Origin: Hofstenia miamia
Lineage: Eukaryota > Xenacoelomorpha > Acoela
NCBI GenBank assembly: GCA_004352715.1
Contig: SCFE01000025.1
Span: 1,217,668 to 1,281,667 of the forward strand
Reading direction: 5' to 3'
Length of the DNA: 64,000 nucleotides
The notes below the pieces were generated by a model. The model was not told the origin of the DNA. It saw only the letters and a list, made by a program, of their open reading frames with translations, and searched no databases. Within the stretch, counting starts at the first letter, position 1. Every line of letters begins with the position of its first letter. Below are positions 1-11,060 of this stretch, one piece after another. A program made the position numbers and the translations under genes.

Positions 1-379
1 GCACTCCCAAATTGTCGCCGAGCTTAAGCAATTATTTTCATACTAGAATACTAGATAAAGTAATGGAGAGAAAAGTAACAGTAATTGAGGATAGATAAAA
101 TCTATTGACCATTTTCTACAAGGTTACTCATTTTATACATGGTTAACAATAAATAACTACCTGCCTTAGTTTACAATCAAAGTTAATCGTTCATGTTATC
201 AATTTCCCTCGCAATTCAAATTACATTTGAGCAACACGTATAGCACCTTTGAGGGGACATGAGTTCCTTTGTAAACCTGAGGTCGAAATATATAACTCTG
301 ATGTCATAATGACGTTGATACAAAAAGAAAATAAAAATCAACTAAATAATAAGCACGAATTTCCCTGAGTGACTCTACA
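1..379 (-). mobile_element. Family 1 LTR, minus orientation, cut by window edge
   Basis: The inverted copy of the family 1 LTR. Its 5' terminus TGTAGAGTCACT lies on the minus strand at 379, and position 1 corresponds to about 6,293 in the plus-strand LTR. No polypurine tract precedes its 5' end; the next bases (380 on) are integrase coding sequence of another element. It therefore looks like the 5' LTR, or a solo LTR, of a minus-strand element inserted into the integrase gene of the plus-strand element. The rest lies outside the window. Confidence 0.8.
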
Positions 380-1077
380 CTATGTTTGGTCGTGAAGCAT
401 TAACCTCTTCATCAATGATGTATCCTAACTACTCAGAAATTACCTTAGCAAAAAAAGTGTAAATCATGTGTTACATGATATGCAGCAGATTCACTTAACC
501 ATCTGTCACAACACTAGTCAATCTAGTATTTGACAAAAGAGAATGTTTAATAAAAAATTGTTATGGTGAACCACATCAGTGGGAAGATAAAGTTTTTGCA
601 TATCTACCTTGAGTGACAACAGGCCACAATCAAGTAAGGAAATTAGCCAACAATTGGCAAGGACCATTCACTGTGGAGAAAGTGCTTAACCACAACACTT
701 ATATGCTTAATAACGGTAAAATGGTACATTTTCAGAGACTAAAACAAACAATCAAAGATATTGAGAATGTAATCATTGACGATAATAATGAATTCACACT
801 AATTGATAACTGTATCAATGTATTTGAAACTTATGATAGTTTAACTGAATTTGCTGAGGAAGATTTTTACAATACCGATTTTGAAACTGATATTGTAAAT
901 AATTGTGGCCAATGAGTTTTGCCCTTGAGGTGGGCCAGAGACAATCAAACTTATGATCCCAATATTTGGGACCTTAACCTTATAGATATCTTTAGGAATG
1001 ATACTGATAGGGAAGAAAAAACGAGAGTCACCAGCTCCTCCAACCCATCAACAAGTGAGAAGGAGAATGGAGGTTAG
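380..1077 (+). pseudogene. Ty3/gypsy-type integrase, C-terminal part
   Basis: This is the end of a retrotransposon integrase, which joins element cDNA to host DNA. It opens with FGRE, as in gypsy-type integrases, and the 613-915 stretch holds the C-terminal beta-barrel signature RKLANNWQGPFTVEKVLN. The catalytic core is missing because an LTR interrupts it at 379. There is an early TAA near 460 and TGA codons at 610-612 and 913-915; beyond 913 the same frame stays open to about 1,077. The frame then overlaps the start of the unknown downstream reading frame at 998. Assignment to integrase is firm from the GPF motif and position; the exact C-terminus is inferred. Confidence 0.75.
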
Positions 1078-3200
1078 CAGAAATGATGGCACATCCTCAT
1101 CTAGGCGTGGGAGACACATATCTCCACTTGATGAGGCGCACGAAAACAAAAGAGGACGACATGAAGGTGCTGAGCAGAGTCCTATCCCGTGTGGGCAACA
1201 CGTAGCTCCACAATTAGGAGAGCAGACAGCAACAACACCATCCTCATCTTGCTACTATGTGGGGAGACACATATCTCCACATGTGTGAGCAGAGCTGGCA
1301 ACTAAAAACTCAAAAACTCATAAAACCCAAAACATACATACTCCATTTAGTGTTTTACAAAATGTAAATACCTCCCCAATGAGTGACTTGATAGCCCCCT
1401 CAACCTCTGTTAGCTCCTCTACAGTCACCTCAACAGTCAGATCTAGGAAGACAGAAGAAAGAAAGAAAAAGATGTCTAAAGTTGGTGAAGAAACACTACA
1501 CCCCTACTTCATAGCTACACGTTGAGCAGTACTTTACATTCGAGATAACATTTCAGAAGAAACGCAGAACCAGTTAAGATGGACTTACAATACTAAAAAA
1601 TTAGATTGTTCCATTGATATTATACCTTTCATAATTGATGCAGAGAGACATCCAAAAATAAATTCAATCATATGCTATGACTCGAAAATGCTTGAAGGAA
1701 TTAGTCGTTTATATTGGCGAAGTACTGTGCATATCTCTTTTGATGAGGACTTCACAATTCACAATTTATGCCAATTTTTAAACAATGGAAGCACAATTAG
1801 GAGTTTCGAATGCGTTAATATAGACTTTCCCAACCTTTTAGTAATCTATTTCTTTAGAATAAATGAGGTACAAGACAAGCAGATAATGGAGCAGATAGAA
1901 ATCGCCTACTGCATAGCAAAAGTTGAAGGAATACAACTCGTAATGGTGCTCAGGGAAGAATATGAAGACAGTATTCCCAAAGCAGTAGAAAATCTGCACT
2001 TCAGACTGTATCAATGTATTTGAAACTTATGATAGTTTAACTGAATTTGCTGAGGAAGATTTTTACAATACCGATTTTGAAACTGATATTGTAAATAATT
2101 GTGGCCAATGAGTTTTGCCCTTGAGGTGGGCCAGAGACAATCAAACTTATGATCCCAATATTTGGGACCTTAACCTTATAGATATCTTTAGGAATGATAC
2201 TGATAGGGAAGAAAAAACGAGAGTCACCAGCTCCTCCAACCCATCAACAAGTGAGAAGGAGAATGGAGGTTAGCAGAAATGATGGCACATCCTCATCTAG
2301 GCGTGGGAGACACATATCTCCACTTGATGAGGCGCACGAAAACAAAAGAGGACGACATGAAGGTGCTGAGCAGAGTCCTATCCCGTGTGGGCAACACGTA
2401 GCTCCACAATTAGGAGAGCAGACAGCAACAACACCATCCTCATCTTGCTACTATGTGGGGAGACACATATCTCCACATGTGTGAGCAGAGCTGGCAACTA
2501 AAAACTCAAAAACTCATAAAACCCAAAACATACATACTCCATTTAGTGTTTTACAAAATGTAAATACCTCCCCAATGAGTGACTTGATAGCCCCCTCAAC
2601 CTCTGTTAGCTCCTCTACAGTCACCTCAACAGTCAGATCTAGGAAGACAGAAGAAAGAAAGAAAAAGATGTCTAAAGTTGGTGAAGAAACACTACACCCC
2701 TACTTCATAGCTACACGTTGAGCAGTACATTACATTCGAGATAACATTTCAGAAGAAACGCAGAACCAGTTAAGATGGACTTACAATACTAAAAAATTAG
2801 ATTGATCCATTGATATTATACCTTTCATAATTGATGCAGAGAGACATCCAAAAATAAATTCAATCATATGCTATGACTCGAAAATGCTCAAAGGAATTAG
2901 TCATTTATATTGGCAAAGTACTGTGCATATCTCTTTCAATGAAGACTTCACAATTCACAATTTATGCCATTTTTAAACAATGGAAGCACAATTAGGAGTT
3001 TCAAATGCGTTAATATAGACTTCCCCAACCTTTTAGTAATCTATTTCTTTAGAATAAATGAGGTACAAGACAAGCAGATAATGGAGCAGATAGAAATCGC
3101 CTACTGCATAGCAAAAGTTGAAGGAATACAACTCGTAATGGTGCTCAGGGAAGAATATGAAGACAGTATTCCCAAAGCAGTAGAAAATCTGCACTTCAGA
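809..3200 (+). repeat. 1,196-bp direct tandem duplication
   Basis: Unit 1 (about 809-2,004) is repeated head-to-tail as unit 2 (about 2,005-3,200), an offset of 1,196 bp. It duplicates the integrase tail and the first part of the unknown post-pol reading frame. By eye the first roughly 720 bp of both units are identical, while all differences, including a 1-base deletion near 2,970, fall in the last 480 bp. It may be a real duplication or an assembly chimera. Confidence 0.9.
998..2023 (+). pseudogene. Unknown post-pol reading frame of family 1 element, N-terminal part (unit 1)
   Basis: One frame runs from ATG 998 to the duplication junction, interrupted only by TGA at 1286-1288 and 1523-1525. 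The first 95 residues are basic and low in hydrophobics (an early KKKRE cluster, RRRM, SSSRRGRH, and GRHISP twice), suggesting a disordered or nucleic-acid-binding tail. The later part is mixed alpha/beta in composition, with no signal peptide or membrane segment. It sits where an env gene would lie, between integrase and the 3' LTR, but does not look like an envelope protein. I do not recognise the family. The last few residues come from crossing into repeat unit 2 and are not original. Confidence 0.5.
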
Positions 3201-3500
3201 ATGGAAAATTTCATTATTCTTTATTGATCTAGCTATAGTCAAATATCAATGTATCACATGAATCTGATCTCAGTTACAAAACTTTTATTTACAGACCTTA
3301 TGCTATGTGAAAAAATTCTATCACATCATTTAGCAGTGGATCAAAAGCTAATAATTGATAACATACTTCAAGCACAAACGTTGGAACTGACAAATGTAAA
3401 TTCCCCGTCCCTACACACAGTAACAGACATGAGAGTCAGTTTTGCATTGCTCAAAGTGCTGAAACCTTACAACAAATTCAGGCAGTATGGTCAGAAATAA
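2194..3500 (+). pseudogene. Unknown post-pol reading frame, duplicated N-terminal part and continuation (unit 2)
   Basis: This repeats the 998-2,023 coding segment and then continues past the duplication into unique sequence. Its frame changes near 2,970, where one A has been lost relative to unit 1. It has TGA codons near 2,482, 2,719, 2,803 and at 3225-3227. The frame used to 3,500 gives way to the next one near 3,395, where the text becomes SQFCIAQSAETLQQIQAVWS and runs on toward 3,571. Function unknown; the original product must have spanned these breaks. Confidence 0.45.
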
Positions 3501-4798
3501 AAGCCACTAAAAACCCCAAGTCTGATTGGCCCAAATTAGAAATAAAAAGTCCCAGTTCTCAATATCATTGATCTGTTGAGCGATTATTACGAGAAGTAAA
3601 GTTTTCCTATGACATGCAAGATCGGAAGAACTTTAAGTCACAGTTGTTTTCAGAAGAAAATGTGCCTGACATTTATGCAAGAGGAGTGATATGGATTATT
3701 GCTATATATCTAACTAGAGATCCACATATGATTTTACCAATCAATCAGACACAACGAAAATCAATTCCCAAGACAGTGTGTCATGAGATACCCATATGTC
3801 CACTTACATGGAAAGTAAAAAACTGGTTACTACACAAATTCACACCACCATCTTCACCCTGCAAAACAAAGAAAGCTATGGACCATTATGAAAAATATTA
3901 TGCCCAACTGGTGGGGGTGAGTAGTGTAACGGGAAAAATGTCAATTATATTGATTAGCAACAGGTTGGGAATTTGTCCGTCGGACATCAATATTTTTTCT
4001 GACACAATGAAAAAGTATATGTGGGGTGTGACTGCCAAAACCAAGTTCGCAATATTTTCTTCTGATAACGCCCTGCTAAGCACTAAAAGATTAATTGAAA
4101 GACAACCAGGATCAACAAGAACTTTTTTGGAATTAGTAAGAACACATGAAGTGATAGAGCAGAATGAAAATTTTTTCAATGCACACAGAATATCCTATCC
4201 AGAGTGCGGATATGGAAAGTTTGCAGAATCAGCCAGACATGTGGAGAAGGAAGGAAAGATAGTGCCTATCCCTATATTCAAACAGATTATGAAGACCCCT
4301 GAACAGTTTTTTAGAGAAGAAGAATTATTAGCTACATCCTCAGTGCAATTATCTCCTCAGATCCTTATTGAGAAAGTTAATTTAGAGAAATTTGGCAGAC
4401 CAGTTACTTCACCTCATCCTACTCCTCAATGGTCCATCACTGAAAATGAGAGGATTCTCATGCTCAAGCATGACCCTTCTGACTTTGATAAAGATCTACT
4501 CATTCAAAATAGGGTGCTAGTGGAAAATAGTGAAAAGGATGTTCTTGGCCTGATGAAGTGGTGCTTAACTGAAATGTTTACTAAAGAGGAATTGGTCATT
4601 CTACAGTCCCCAGGGCGACAAGTAGCTCTGGATGTAGAATGTACTACTGCCAGAATCAAGATATCTAGCAAACAGATTGAGGAGTTATGAAAACATGGAT
4701 TAAGAAACCAATTTTGGGATACCATTGGGACTGCTAGTTTAAGAACGAAATCTCCATTTGCAGATTTGGAACACAATATTCGGAAAGAAAATTTATTA
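3395..4798 (+). pseudogene. Unknown post-pol reading frame, central part
   Basis: The longest open stretch of the unknown protein is 3,614-4,690 (358 codons). The same frame extends upstream to about 3,395 through a TGA at 3569-3571, and downstream past the TGA at 4688-4690 to about 4,798, where the frame shifts. No conserved catalytic motif, zinc finger or transmembrane helix is visible. The composition is that of a soluble protein rich in K, E, I and L. Compared with a second copy of this segment misplaced at 5,939-6,077, it lacks 33 bp (11 codons) near 4,721. I do not recognise the family. Confidence 0.45.
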
Positions 4799-5760
4799 TG
4801 TGTCCCCCTCCTTGTGTTGAAACTCCACTAATTCAACCTAAATGGCGAGTAAAGAAAAACAAGAAGAAAGTTGCAGCACATCTACCCGACAAATTAAATT
4901 TTGTGAGCACTAGTGCTGAGGCAAATAAGCTCAGTAAAACTGATGAATACTGATTAGTACGTGAAAAGTTATTGGCAAGTGATAACAAGGAAAGAATCTT
5001 CATTGATGGAAAGTTGACCATTCATGACATTTTTAATAAAGGAACTGCAGTACATGAGCAATTAAAGAAGATACATGAAACCTTACTAAATACTGATCCT
5101 CGGGTATTAATTCTGTTTCAAGCTGCTGGAGATCTTATGTGGATCAACAACGTAGAAAATGTCACAAGATACTATGATGTTACAAAAAGGATAGAAATAA
5201 TCACAATGCTTTGAGCTGATGTTTCCGATCCAGATGATATGGCATTGAATCAGGTACAAGAGTTCTGTTCCTTATTTATGGATCATGCAACCCGCATGGG
5301 GTCGCTAAGAGATGTGTTTGAACACTTTTACCCAACCACCGCTATTTGAGCCAAGGATGCTCATATGTCTGATACGGACGCGTTGATGACATTAATGATT
5401 GCATTGAAAGGATTTCGCCTATACGAAAGATTCTACGATACATTCACTCGCCATCTAAACAATTTACAAAAGAATTGTCCCATCAGTGATAGATTGCTGA
5501 CTCTACAATACTTCAAGTTAAGAGATGAAGTCATTACTCAGAGAGAGGTCTTAATGCAACTCTCACATGAGCCTCAGTATGCTGAATTAAAGGAATGGGA
5601 AGGAGAATTAGCCATGGAAATGGTCAGAGCTGCTCAACAAATAGTCTTGGGTCCCACTCTCCACCTACTGCTGCAGAATGAATTTGAGCAAAGGGGGGCA
5701 TGTAGAGTCACTCAGGGAAATTTTAATGATTATTATTATTTTTTATTTCAAATGACCTGA
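4799..5760 (+). pseudogene. Unknown post-pol reading frame, C-terminal part ending inside the LTR
   Basis: One frame runs from about 4,799 to a TGA at 5758-5760, broken by TGA at 4951-4953, 5212-5214 and 5347-5349. It begins with a basic stretch (KWRVKKNKKKV). Its last 190 codons align with the minus-strand copy at 7,831-8,361; roughly two thirds of the residues match by eye, including NQVQEFCSLF, TRMGSLRDVF and HEPQYAE. Where this copy has TGA at 5347, the other has arginine (AGA). The coding sequence crosses the polypurine tract and the first 60 bp of the 3' LTR. No known domain recognised. Confidence 0.5.
5686..5700 (+). promoter_or_regulatory. Polypurine tract of family 1 element
   Basis: The purine-rich GAGCAAAGGGGGGCA abuts the LTR start TGTAGAG at 5,701. 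In LTR elements this tract primes plus-strand DNA synthesis. The minus-strand element has the same arrangement at 7,815-7,826. Confidence 0.8.
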
Positions 5761-6830
5761 CGTCAACATGACGTAATATTTAATTTTGATCTTGGGTTTA
5801 TGAAAGCTAGTTATCTTTATATGTCCCCTCAATTGGTGCTAAATGTGTTGCTCAAATTTAATTTGTGAGGGAAAATTGATGACATGACTATCTTGTGATT
5901 AACTGTACTTGTAAACAAAGACAGGTAATTATTTGAANGATTAAGAAACCAATTTTGGGATACCATTAAGAATGCTCAGATCAACTATCCCATTACAATT
6001 GGGACTGCTAGTTTAAGAATGAAATCTCCATTTGCAGATTTGGAACACAATATTCGGAAAGAAAATTCATTATGTATNAAATTGATGACATGACTATCTT
6101 GTGATTAACTGTACTTGTAAACAAAGACAGGTAATTATTTGAAATTGTATAAATTGAGAAACAATGTAGAGAAAGGTCAATAAATTTTATCTAGCCTCAA
6201 ATACTTTTCACTTTCTCTTGATTATTCACTTATTTGATTATTGTTTTTTGAATATGAAAATAATTGCATAAGTGTGGCAACAATTTGGGAGTGCTTTCTC
6301 AAAGTACAGGGTGAAATGTAGCTCCTGGAGATTGGCAGATCTTACCAGCCCAAATTGTGGACCTATTAGGTTATGGATATGGTTATGCATAAGGCCATAA
6401 TAAAACTTTCATTCAATGTTCAACACGTACATGCACCTATACTGTATGACACTGTGATGATACTATGCCATTGGCTAGCATGAATGTCTGGCAATTACAG
6501 ACTATTATTTAGTGAGCTGAGAGATAACAATGAAAATGAGATGTTTATTTTGTCTATGAGATAGAAATTAAGAAGTAAGACAAATAGGGTAGCACCATGC
6601 ACTCAGTTGAGCACTATAATGTTCCTGAAGACTTCACTTTGGCTGGAAGCCATGTAAGTTGGTCATCTTGGAGTTACCTAAAGTATCGATTACTTGGATG
6701 AATTACCAATGTTTATATAAGCTCTCTCTTTACCCATTTTCCCAGAATCAGGGCTGTCATCATATCTCTATGTAAAACCTTCTGCAGAGTCAATCAGTTT
6801 TCTAGTGTAATTACAGCCTGTGATTCTACA
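5701..6830 (+). mobile_element. Family 1 3' LTR (plus), inflated by a misassembled insert
   Basis: It begins TGTAGAGTCACTCAGGG and ends GATTCTACA, giving 6-bp inverted termini. It contains a TATA-like GTATAAATT near 6,149 and AATAAA near 6,181. A 65-bp stretch (5,873-5,937) is repeated at 6,079-6,143, bracketing misplaced internal sequence between two single Ns. Removing the 206-bp artefact leaves 924 bp, matching the other two complete LTRs (903 and 908 bp). Confidence 0.85.
5938..6078. other. Misassembled patch between two single-N joins inside the LTR
   Basis: Single Ns at 5,938 and 6,078 enclose 139 bp that match the coding sequence near 4,700-4,800, not an LTR. The patch keeps 33 bp that are missing at 4,721. 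Flanking LTR sequence is duplicated on both sides. This reads as a scaffold or gap-filling error rather than biology. Confidence 0.8.
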
Positions 6831-6911
6831 CTATAAAATCTCAAATCTTCCAAATTTCTCTCAGAATGGACAATTGCAGTAATTTTTCTAAGGGAAATGT
6901 GTCCAATAAAT
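6831..6911. other. 81-bp spacer between two inverted LTRs
   Basis: This is the only sequence between the 3' ends of the plus-strand LTR (ends 6,830) and the minus-strand LTR (ends 6,912). No gene or matching target-site duplication is evident. Confidence 0.6.
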
Positions 6912-7814
6912 TGTAGAATCATGGGCTGGCACTCTAATTACACTATAGAACTCATTGTCATGGCAGAAGGTTGTAGTAGTGACCTTATTATAAAAGCCCT
7001 GATTCCAGTAAATTAACATAGAGATTTTATAAGAACAAACATTGGTAATTCATCCAAGTAACTAAGACTCTTTAGGTAAAATTTAAGATAACCAATTTGT
7101 ATGGCTTCCAGCTGAAGTGATATCCAAAAAGAGAAGTGCTTAACTTGAGTGAATAGTGCTACCATAATTGTCTCACATTTTAGTATCTATCTCATCACTA
7201 AAAATAAACATCTCATTTGCATTGTTATCTCTCAGCTCACTAAATAATAGCATGTAGTTGCCATGCATTTGTGCTAACCAATGGTTTAATATCATCACAG
7301 TGTAATCAGTTATCAGTGCATGTAATTGTTGAAATGGAATGACAGGTTTATTATTTCCCTATATGTAGCTGTATATATAACCTAAAAGGTCCACAATTTG
7401 GGCTAGATGGATCTCTAGACACTATGTGTCATGTCAGTACTTGAAGAAAGTATTCCCAATTTGTTGCAATGACTTACACAATTATTTGCATATTGAAAAA
7501 GAACATTAATAAAATAATGGTAAATGGTAGTTGAAGCTATATAAAATCTATTAACCATTTTCTACATTGTTTTTCAATTTATACAATTCAAATTATTACC
7601 TGTCTTTGTTTACAACTAAAGATCATACAATAATCATGTCATGGTTTTCCCTCACAAATTATTTTGAGCAATAATAATATGTAGCACCTAAGTGAGAAGA
7701 CATTAAATTGTTTTTGTAAACAAAGACCAAAATAAGACTTTATGTCATACTGATGTCATTGCAAATATAAAATCAAGAAATAATAATCACAAAATTTCTC
7801 TGAGTGACTCTACA
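6912..7814 (-). mobile_element. Family 1 3' LTR, minus orientation
   Basis: Read on the minus strand it starts TGTAGAGTCACTCAGAG at 7,814 and ends TCTACA at 6,912, for 903 bp. It is preceded on that strand by the polypurine tract AGCAAGGGGGCA (7,815-7,826) and the end of the unknown reading frame, so it is the 3' LTR of a minus-strand element. It is inverted with respect to the LTR at 5,701-6,830. Confidence 0.85.
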
Positions 7815-7830
7815 TGCCCCCTTGCTAAAA

Positions 7831-8361
7831 TTATTTTTTTGGTAACAATTGGAGAGTGGGTCCTGAGACTATCTTCTGAGTTGCTGTTAACATTTCAATT
7901 GCACAAACTCCTTCCCAATCTTGAAATTCAGCATACTGGGGTTCATGTGTGACTTGCAGGGGGACTTCTCTCTGAGTTACAACCTCATCTCTTAATCTGA
8001 AGAACTGGAGCACAGGCATTTGGGAGCTAATTGGGCAGTTGCAACTTAAGTTGTTTAATTGATGGGTAAAGGTGTCATAAAACCTTTCATGCAGCCAGAA
8101 TCCTTTGAGAGCTATCATTAGAGTCATCATTGCATCCATGTTGGAAGTATGTGTGTCTTCAGCTCTGATTGTGGTGTCTAGGTAAAAATGTACAAAAACA
8201 TCTCTCAAAGACCCCATTCTGGTAGTGTGATCAATGAAAAGTGAGCAGAATTCTTGAACTTGATTTAATGTCATTTCATAAGTGCAGAGCATTGTTATAA
8301 TCTCTATTCTTTGTGTGACATCATAATATTGGGTGATGTTCTCAACATTGTTGATGCACAT
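7831..8361 (-). pseudogene. Unknown post-pol reading frame, C-terminal part of second element
   Basis: These are 176 open codons on the minus strand, homologous to the C-terminal part of the frame at 5,150-5,700 (shared INNVEN, RIEIITML, NQVQEFCSLF, TLMIALKGF, HEPQYAE). This copy is uninterrupted and lacks 4 residues present in the other. Its 5' side is cut at 8,364 by the next LTR, so the ATG at its start is fortuitous. Conservation of the reading frame between two diverged copies supports a real protein, of unknown role. Confidence 0.6.
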
Positions 8362-8364
8362 TAA

Positions 8365-9272
8365 TGTAGAGTCACTTGGGGCCCTTATTTATTTCATTTC
8401 TCAATTATTGGCACTCTCCAATTAATTTGGTGCTATTTACGATCTTTGAGTTAGTAATTTTATTAATTTGCAGTTGTTCAAACTTAGTTTTTGAATTTAG
8501 TATAATTGTCCCCTCAATTAGAGATTATGTGTGATTGCTCATTTAATTTGCAAGGGAAACAAGTGAATTTTTGTAAACCAGTAAATATTTACCTTTTTCT
8601 GTAATAAATAGGGAACTTACTGTTATCAAATGTCAAATAAATTTCATTCTCACTGGATAACAATTGCTTTATTTTTCTTTATTACATTACTAACCTTTTT
8701 AGATCTGGTATTGTCAATATGATAATAAACTTGTAAGATCCGGTGATAATGTGGGAGGAACTCCACTGTGCCTGGGGTGATAACTCACTCCTTGACAGAT
8801 GTGAGCCCATATTGTGGTCACTTTAGGCTACATATAGGCATAGGGAATAAAAGAACTACTAACTTGATCAATCATACATGCACATAACATCACACTTTGC
8901 AAATATACTATGCTGTTGGCATACACAAATATGTGGTAAATACATGTCATTAATATTTTATTACATGGGCTGAGATAACAAACATTGAGCTAAATTTGTT
9001 TTATTGAGCTAGAAATTAAACTTGAGACACACAATTAGCATCTTGGATGGTAAGGATAGTTTCAAAAGATTTGGCTTTGGCAAGATGCCATGTAAATTGG
9101 TCACTAGCTGAAATGCCTTGTTGGAAATGTTATCAGTTCTTTTTTATACAGTGAAATTAGCAAACTACCAATCTTCATTTGTTTTGTTAGAATATGGGCT
9201 GCTCTCAGCCATGCTAATTCTTCACAACCTTGTACAGCTCAAGCTGCTAGATGCAACCTGCCAATTCTACAT
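8365..9272 (+). mobile_element. Family 1 5' LTR (plus)
   Basis: It begins TGTAGAGTCACTTGGGG and ends CAATTCTACA directly before a primer-binding site, giving 6-bp inverted termini TGTAGA/TCTACA over 908 bp. It is more diverged than the other copies but shares the CCCCTCAATT block and the TTTGC-AGGGAAA block. It belongs to a plus-strand element inserted into, or joined to, the truncated minus-strand element. Confidence 0.85.
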
Positions 9273-9290
9273 GGTGACCCTGACGTGATA
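9273..9290 (+). promoter_or_regulatory. Primer-binding site, tRNA-Trp type
   Basis: TGGTGACCCTGACGTGAT follows the LTR with no spacer. It is complementary to the 3' end of animal tRNA-Trp (which would give TGGTGACCCCGACGTGAT) at 17 of 18 positions. Priming by tRNA-Trp is a known trait of the CsRn1-type branch of Ty3/gypsy elements. Confidence 0.85.
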
Positions 9291-9482
9291 CAGAACTGTT
9301 CTAGTGTTTTCTTATTGTATTTGGTTTCATTTTTCTACTGGGTGTGAGTCAGCTGGGATGGATTTCTGCAATCTATTTCACCACCCATTGATGTACAACT
9401 TCACCTTATATGTAATTCTACATTTCCAATTCTGTGATCTGATGCTGTTACCAAGCCCTGATTCTATTCTTACCTGTTCTTA

Positions 9483-11060
9483 GTGCCATATTGGAGATGT
9501 CTCATTATTCTAGAATTTGGAATGATTGTGTACCTATGCCTTGCTACCATTAATCAATTGCTTTTATTTCTCCTACACAGTTGGATGTTCTCCTACATTA
9601 TTGGAATTGTTATTGGAACCTTTTCTCTTACTTTTACTTTTACTTGTTTACTTATTCTTGTTCTTATGGATATGGATTTGTCTATTTCTTGTAATGGGAC
9701 TCCCACTCAGGGTTTCCCCTGTGTGAGCTCTGGCAGCCTGGAAGCTGTCCCTCACACCATTGGATTTAATTCTATTGTTGCTTTACCTACTCCTACCTCC
9801 ACTGAACTCATTTCTGCTATGTCTACACCCTCCAAAGTTTTTCTGCAAGAGACTCCTACTTCCTGCTACCATGTTGAAGCCATTTATTTCATATAAGCCA
9901 TTGTCACCTCCTCCAGAGTTACTGACAACCAAAGTTGATCAGTTTAGAGAAGCACTGTCAGAGCAAATCTCTCAGTGCCATTCCTGTGAAGCCTGCCTTG
10001 ACACATTGCAAGTAGAGTTCTGCCAACAAGCCATTGAAGATTGTCACCATGAGAGATGCTTGCTCAACTTGATCACAGCATTAAAGATGCAAATCCAGGA
10101 ATCAACCCTGTGTTCCCCACCAATCTCATCAGAGGAACCAGAGTATGTAACTTGTGTTTTTTTGGACAAGGCTCTCAACACTCTCTCTGAGGGATTTTCA
10201 ATGATTCTCACAGACAATGTCTGCCCACCTTTCTTGTGCTCCAACAGCACCTACAATGTCCCCAGTGACACCACCATTCATTACCCCCATTACCTCTTTT
10301 ACAGTTGGAAGCCCTACATTTACTCAGTCTGCTCTTTCACAAGTGTCTACACTAACTACCATAGCTATGCCTGGCTCTTGTACCCAAAGCCCAACTGTAA
10401 TGCCTTCAGCACTGTTAGTGTCACAGTTACACCAACTGCTAAGATTGCTCCACCTCCTCCTCTGAATAACCCTATCAGGTCTACAACAACTTGTGGACCA
10501 TGCTTTACCCAGTCTATTCTGCCTACAGAAGCATCAGGAAGTGAACAAGCAAACCTTTTCAATCAGCACTCAGTGTTGCCTAAATTTACTGGAAAGATAG
10601 ATGAAATTTCACAATCATTCAAAAAGAGGCTCTTTCTTTTTGAGCTAACAATGAAGCAATATAAAACTACCAAAGATGCCACTGCCACATAATTCCCCAT
10701 GTACCTTCAAGGCCTCATGTACAATCAGTACATGATGCTGGATAGAGAGGTCAAGACAAATTATCAATTACTTGTTGGTCACTTTGAAGACCACTATAAG
10801 TGCCCCACATAAAGCAGCAGTACAAGACATTTTTATATGATCTTTCCTTTAAAAAAGGAGATGACGTCAGGACCTATATTACTCAGGTCAATAGACACTT
10901 TCACCTCAGCAAGTTAACTCCAGAGTACTCGCAACATGATCTCTTTTCATATATTTGTCAGGGATTCCCTTCTACAATTAGGAGCTGCCTTTAGCATAAA
11001 TGTGATCCGGAGGATGACTTAAATTCTATTATTAAGAAGGCAATTGTAGCATCATCCAAC
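9483..11060 (+). pseudogene. Gag of family 1 element, frameshifted
   Basis: This is the structural Gag polyprotein that would form the element particle. The frame wanders. A first frame runs from 9,483 to about 9,880. A second (KPLSPPPELLTTKVDQF...) runs from about 9,880. A Pro/Ser/Thr-rich part around 10,217-10,465 is in the third frame. The capsid-like part begins about 10,560 (LPKFTGKIDEISQSFKKRLF), has a TAA at 10690-10692, and resumes to about 11,000 (THVNRHFHL-like and DLFSYICQGFPSTIRS). The last block matches DLFSHICKGMPESIRT in family 2. No zinc knuckle or pol follows; the element stops before 11,255. Confidence 0.7.
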
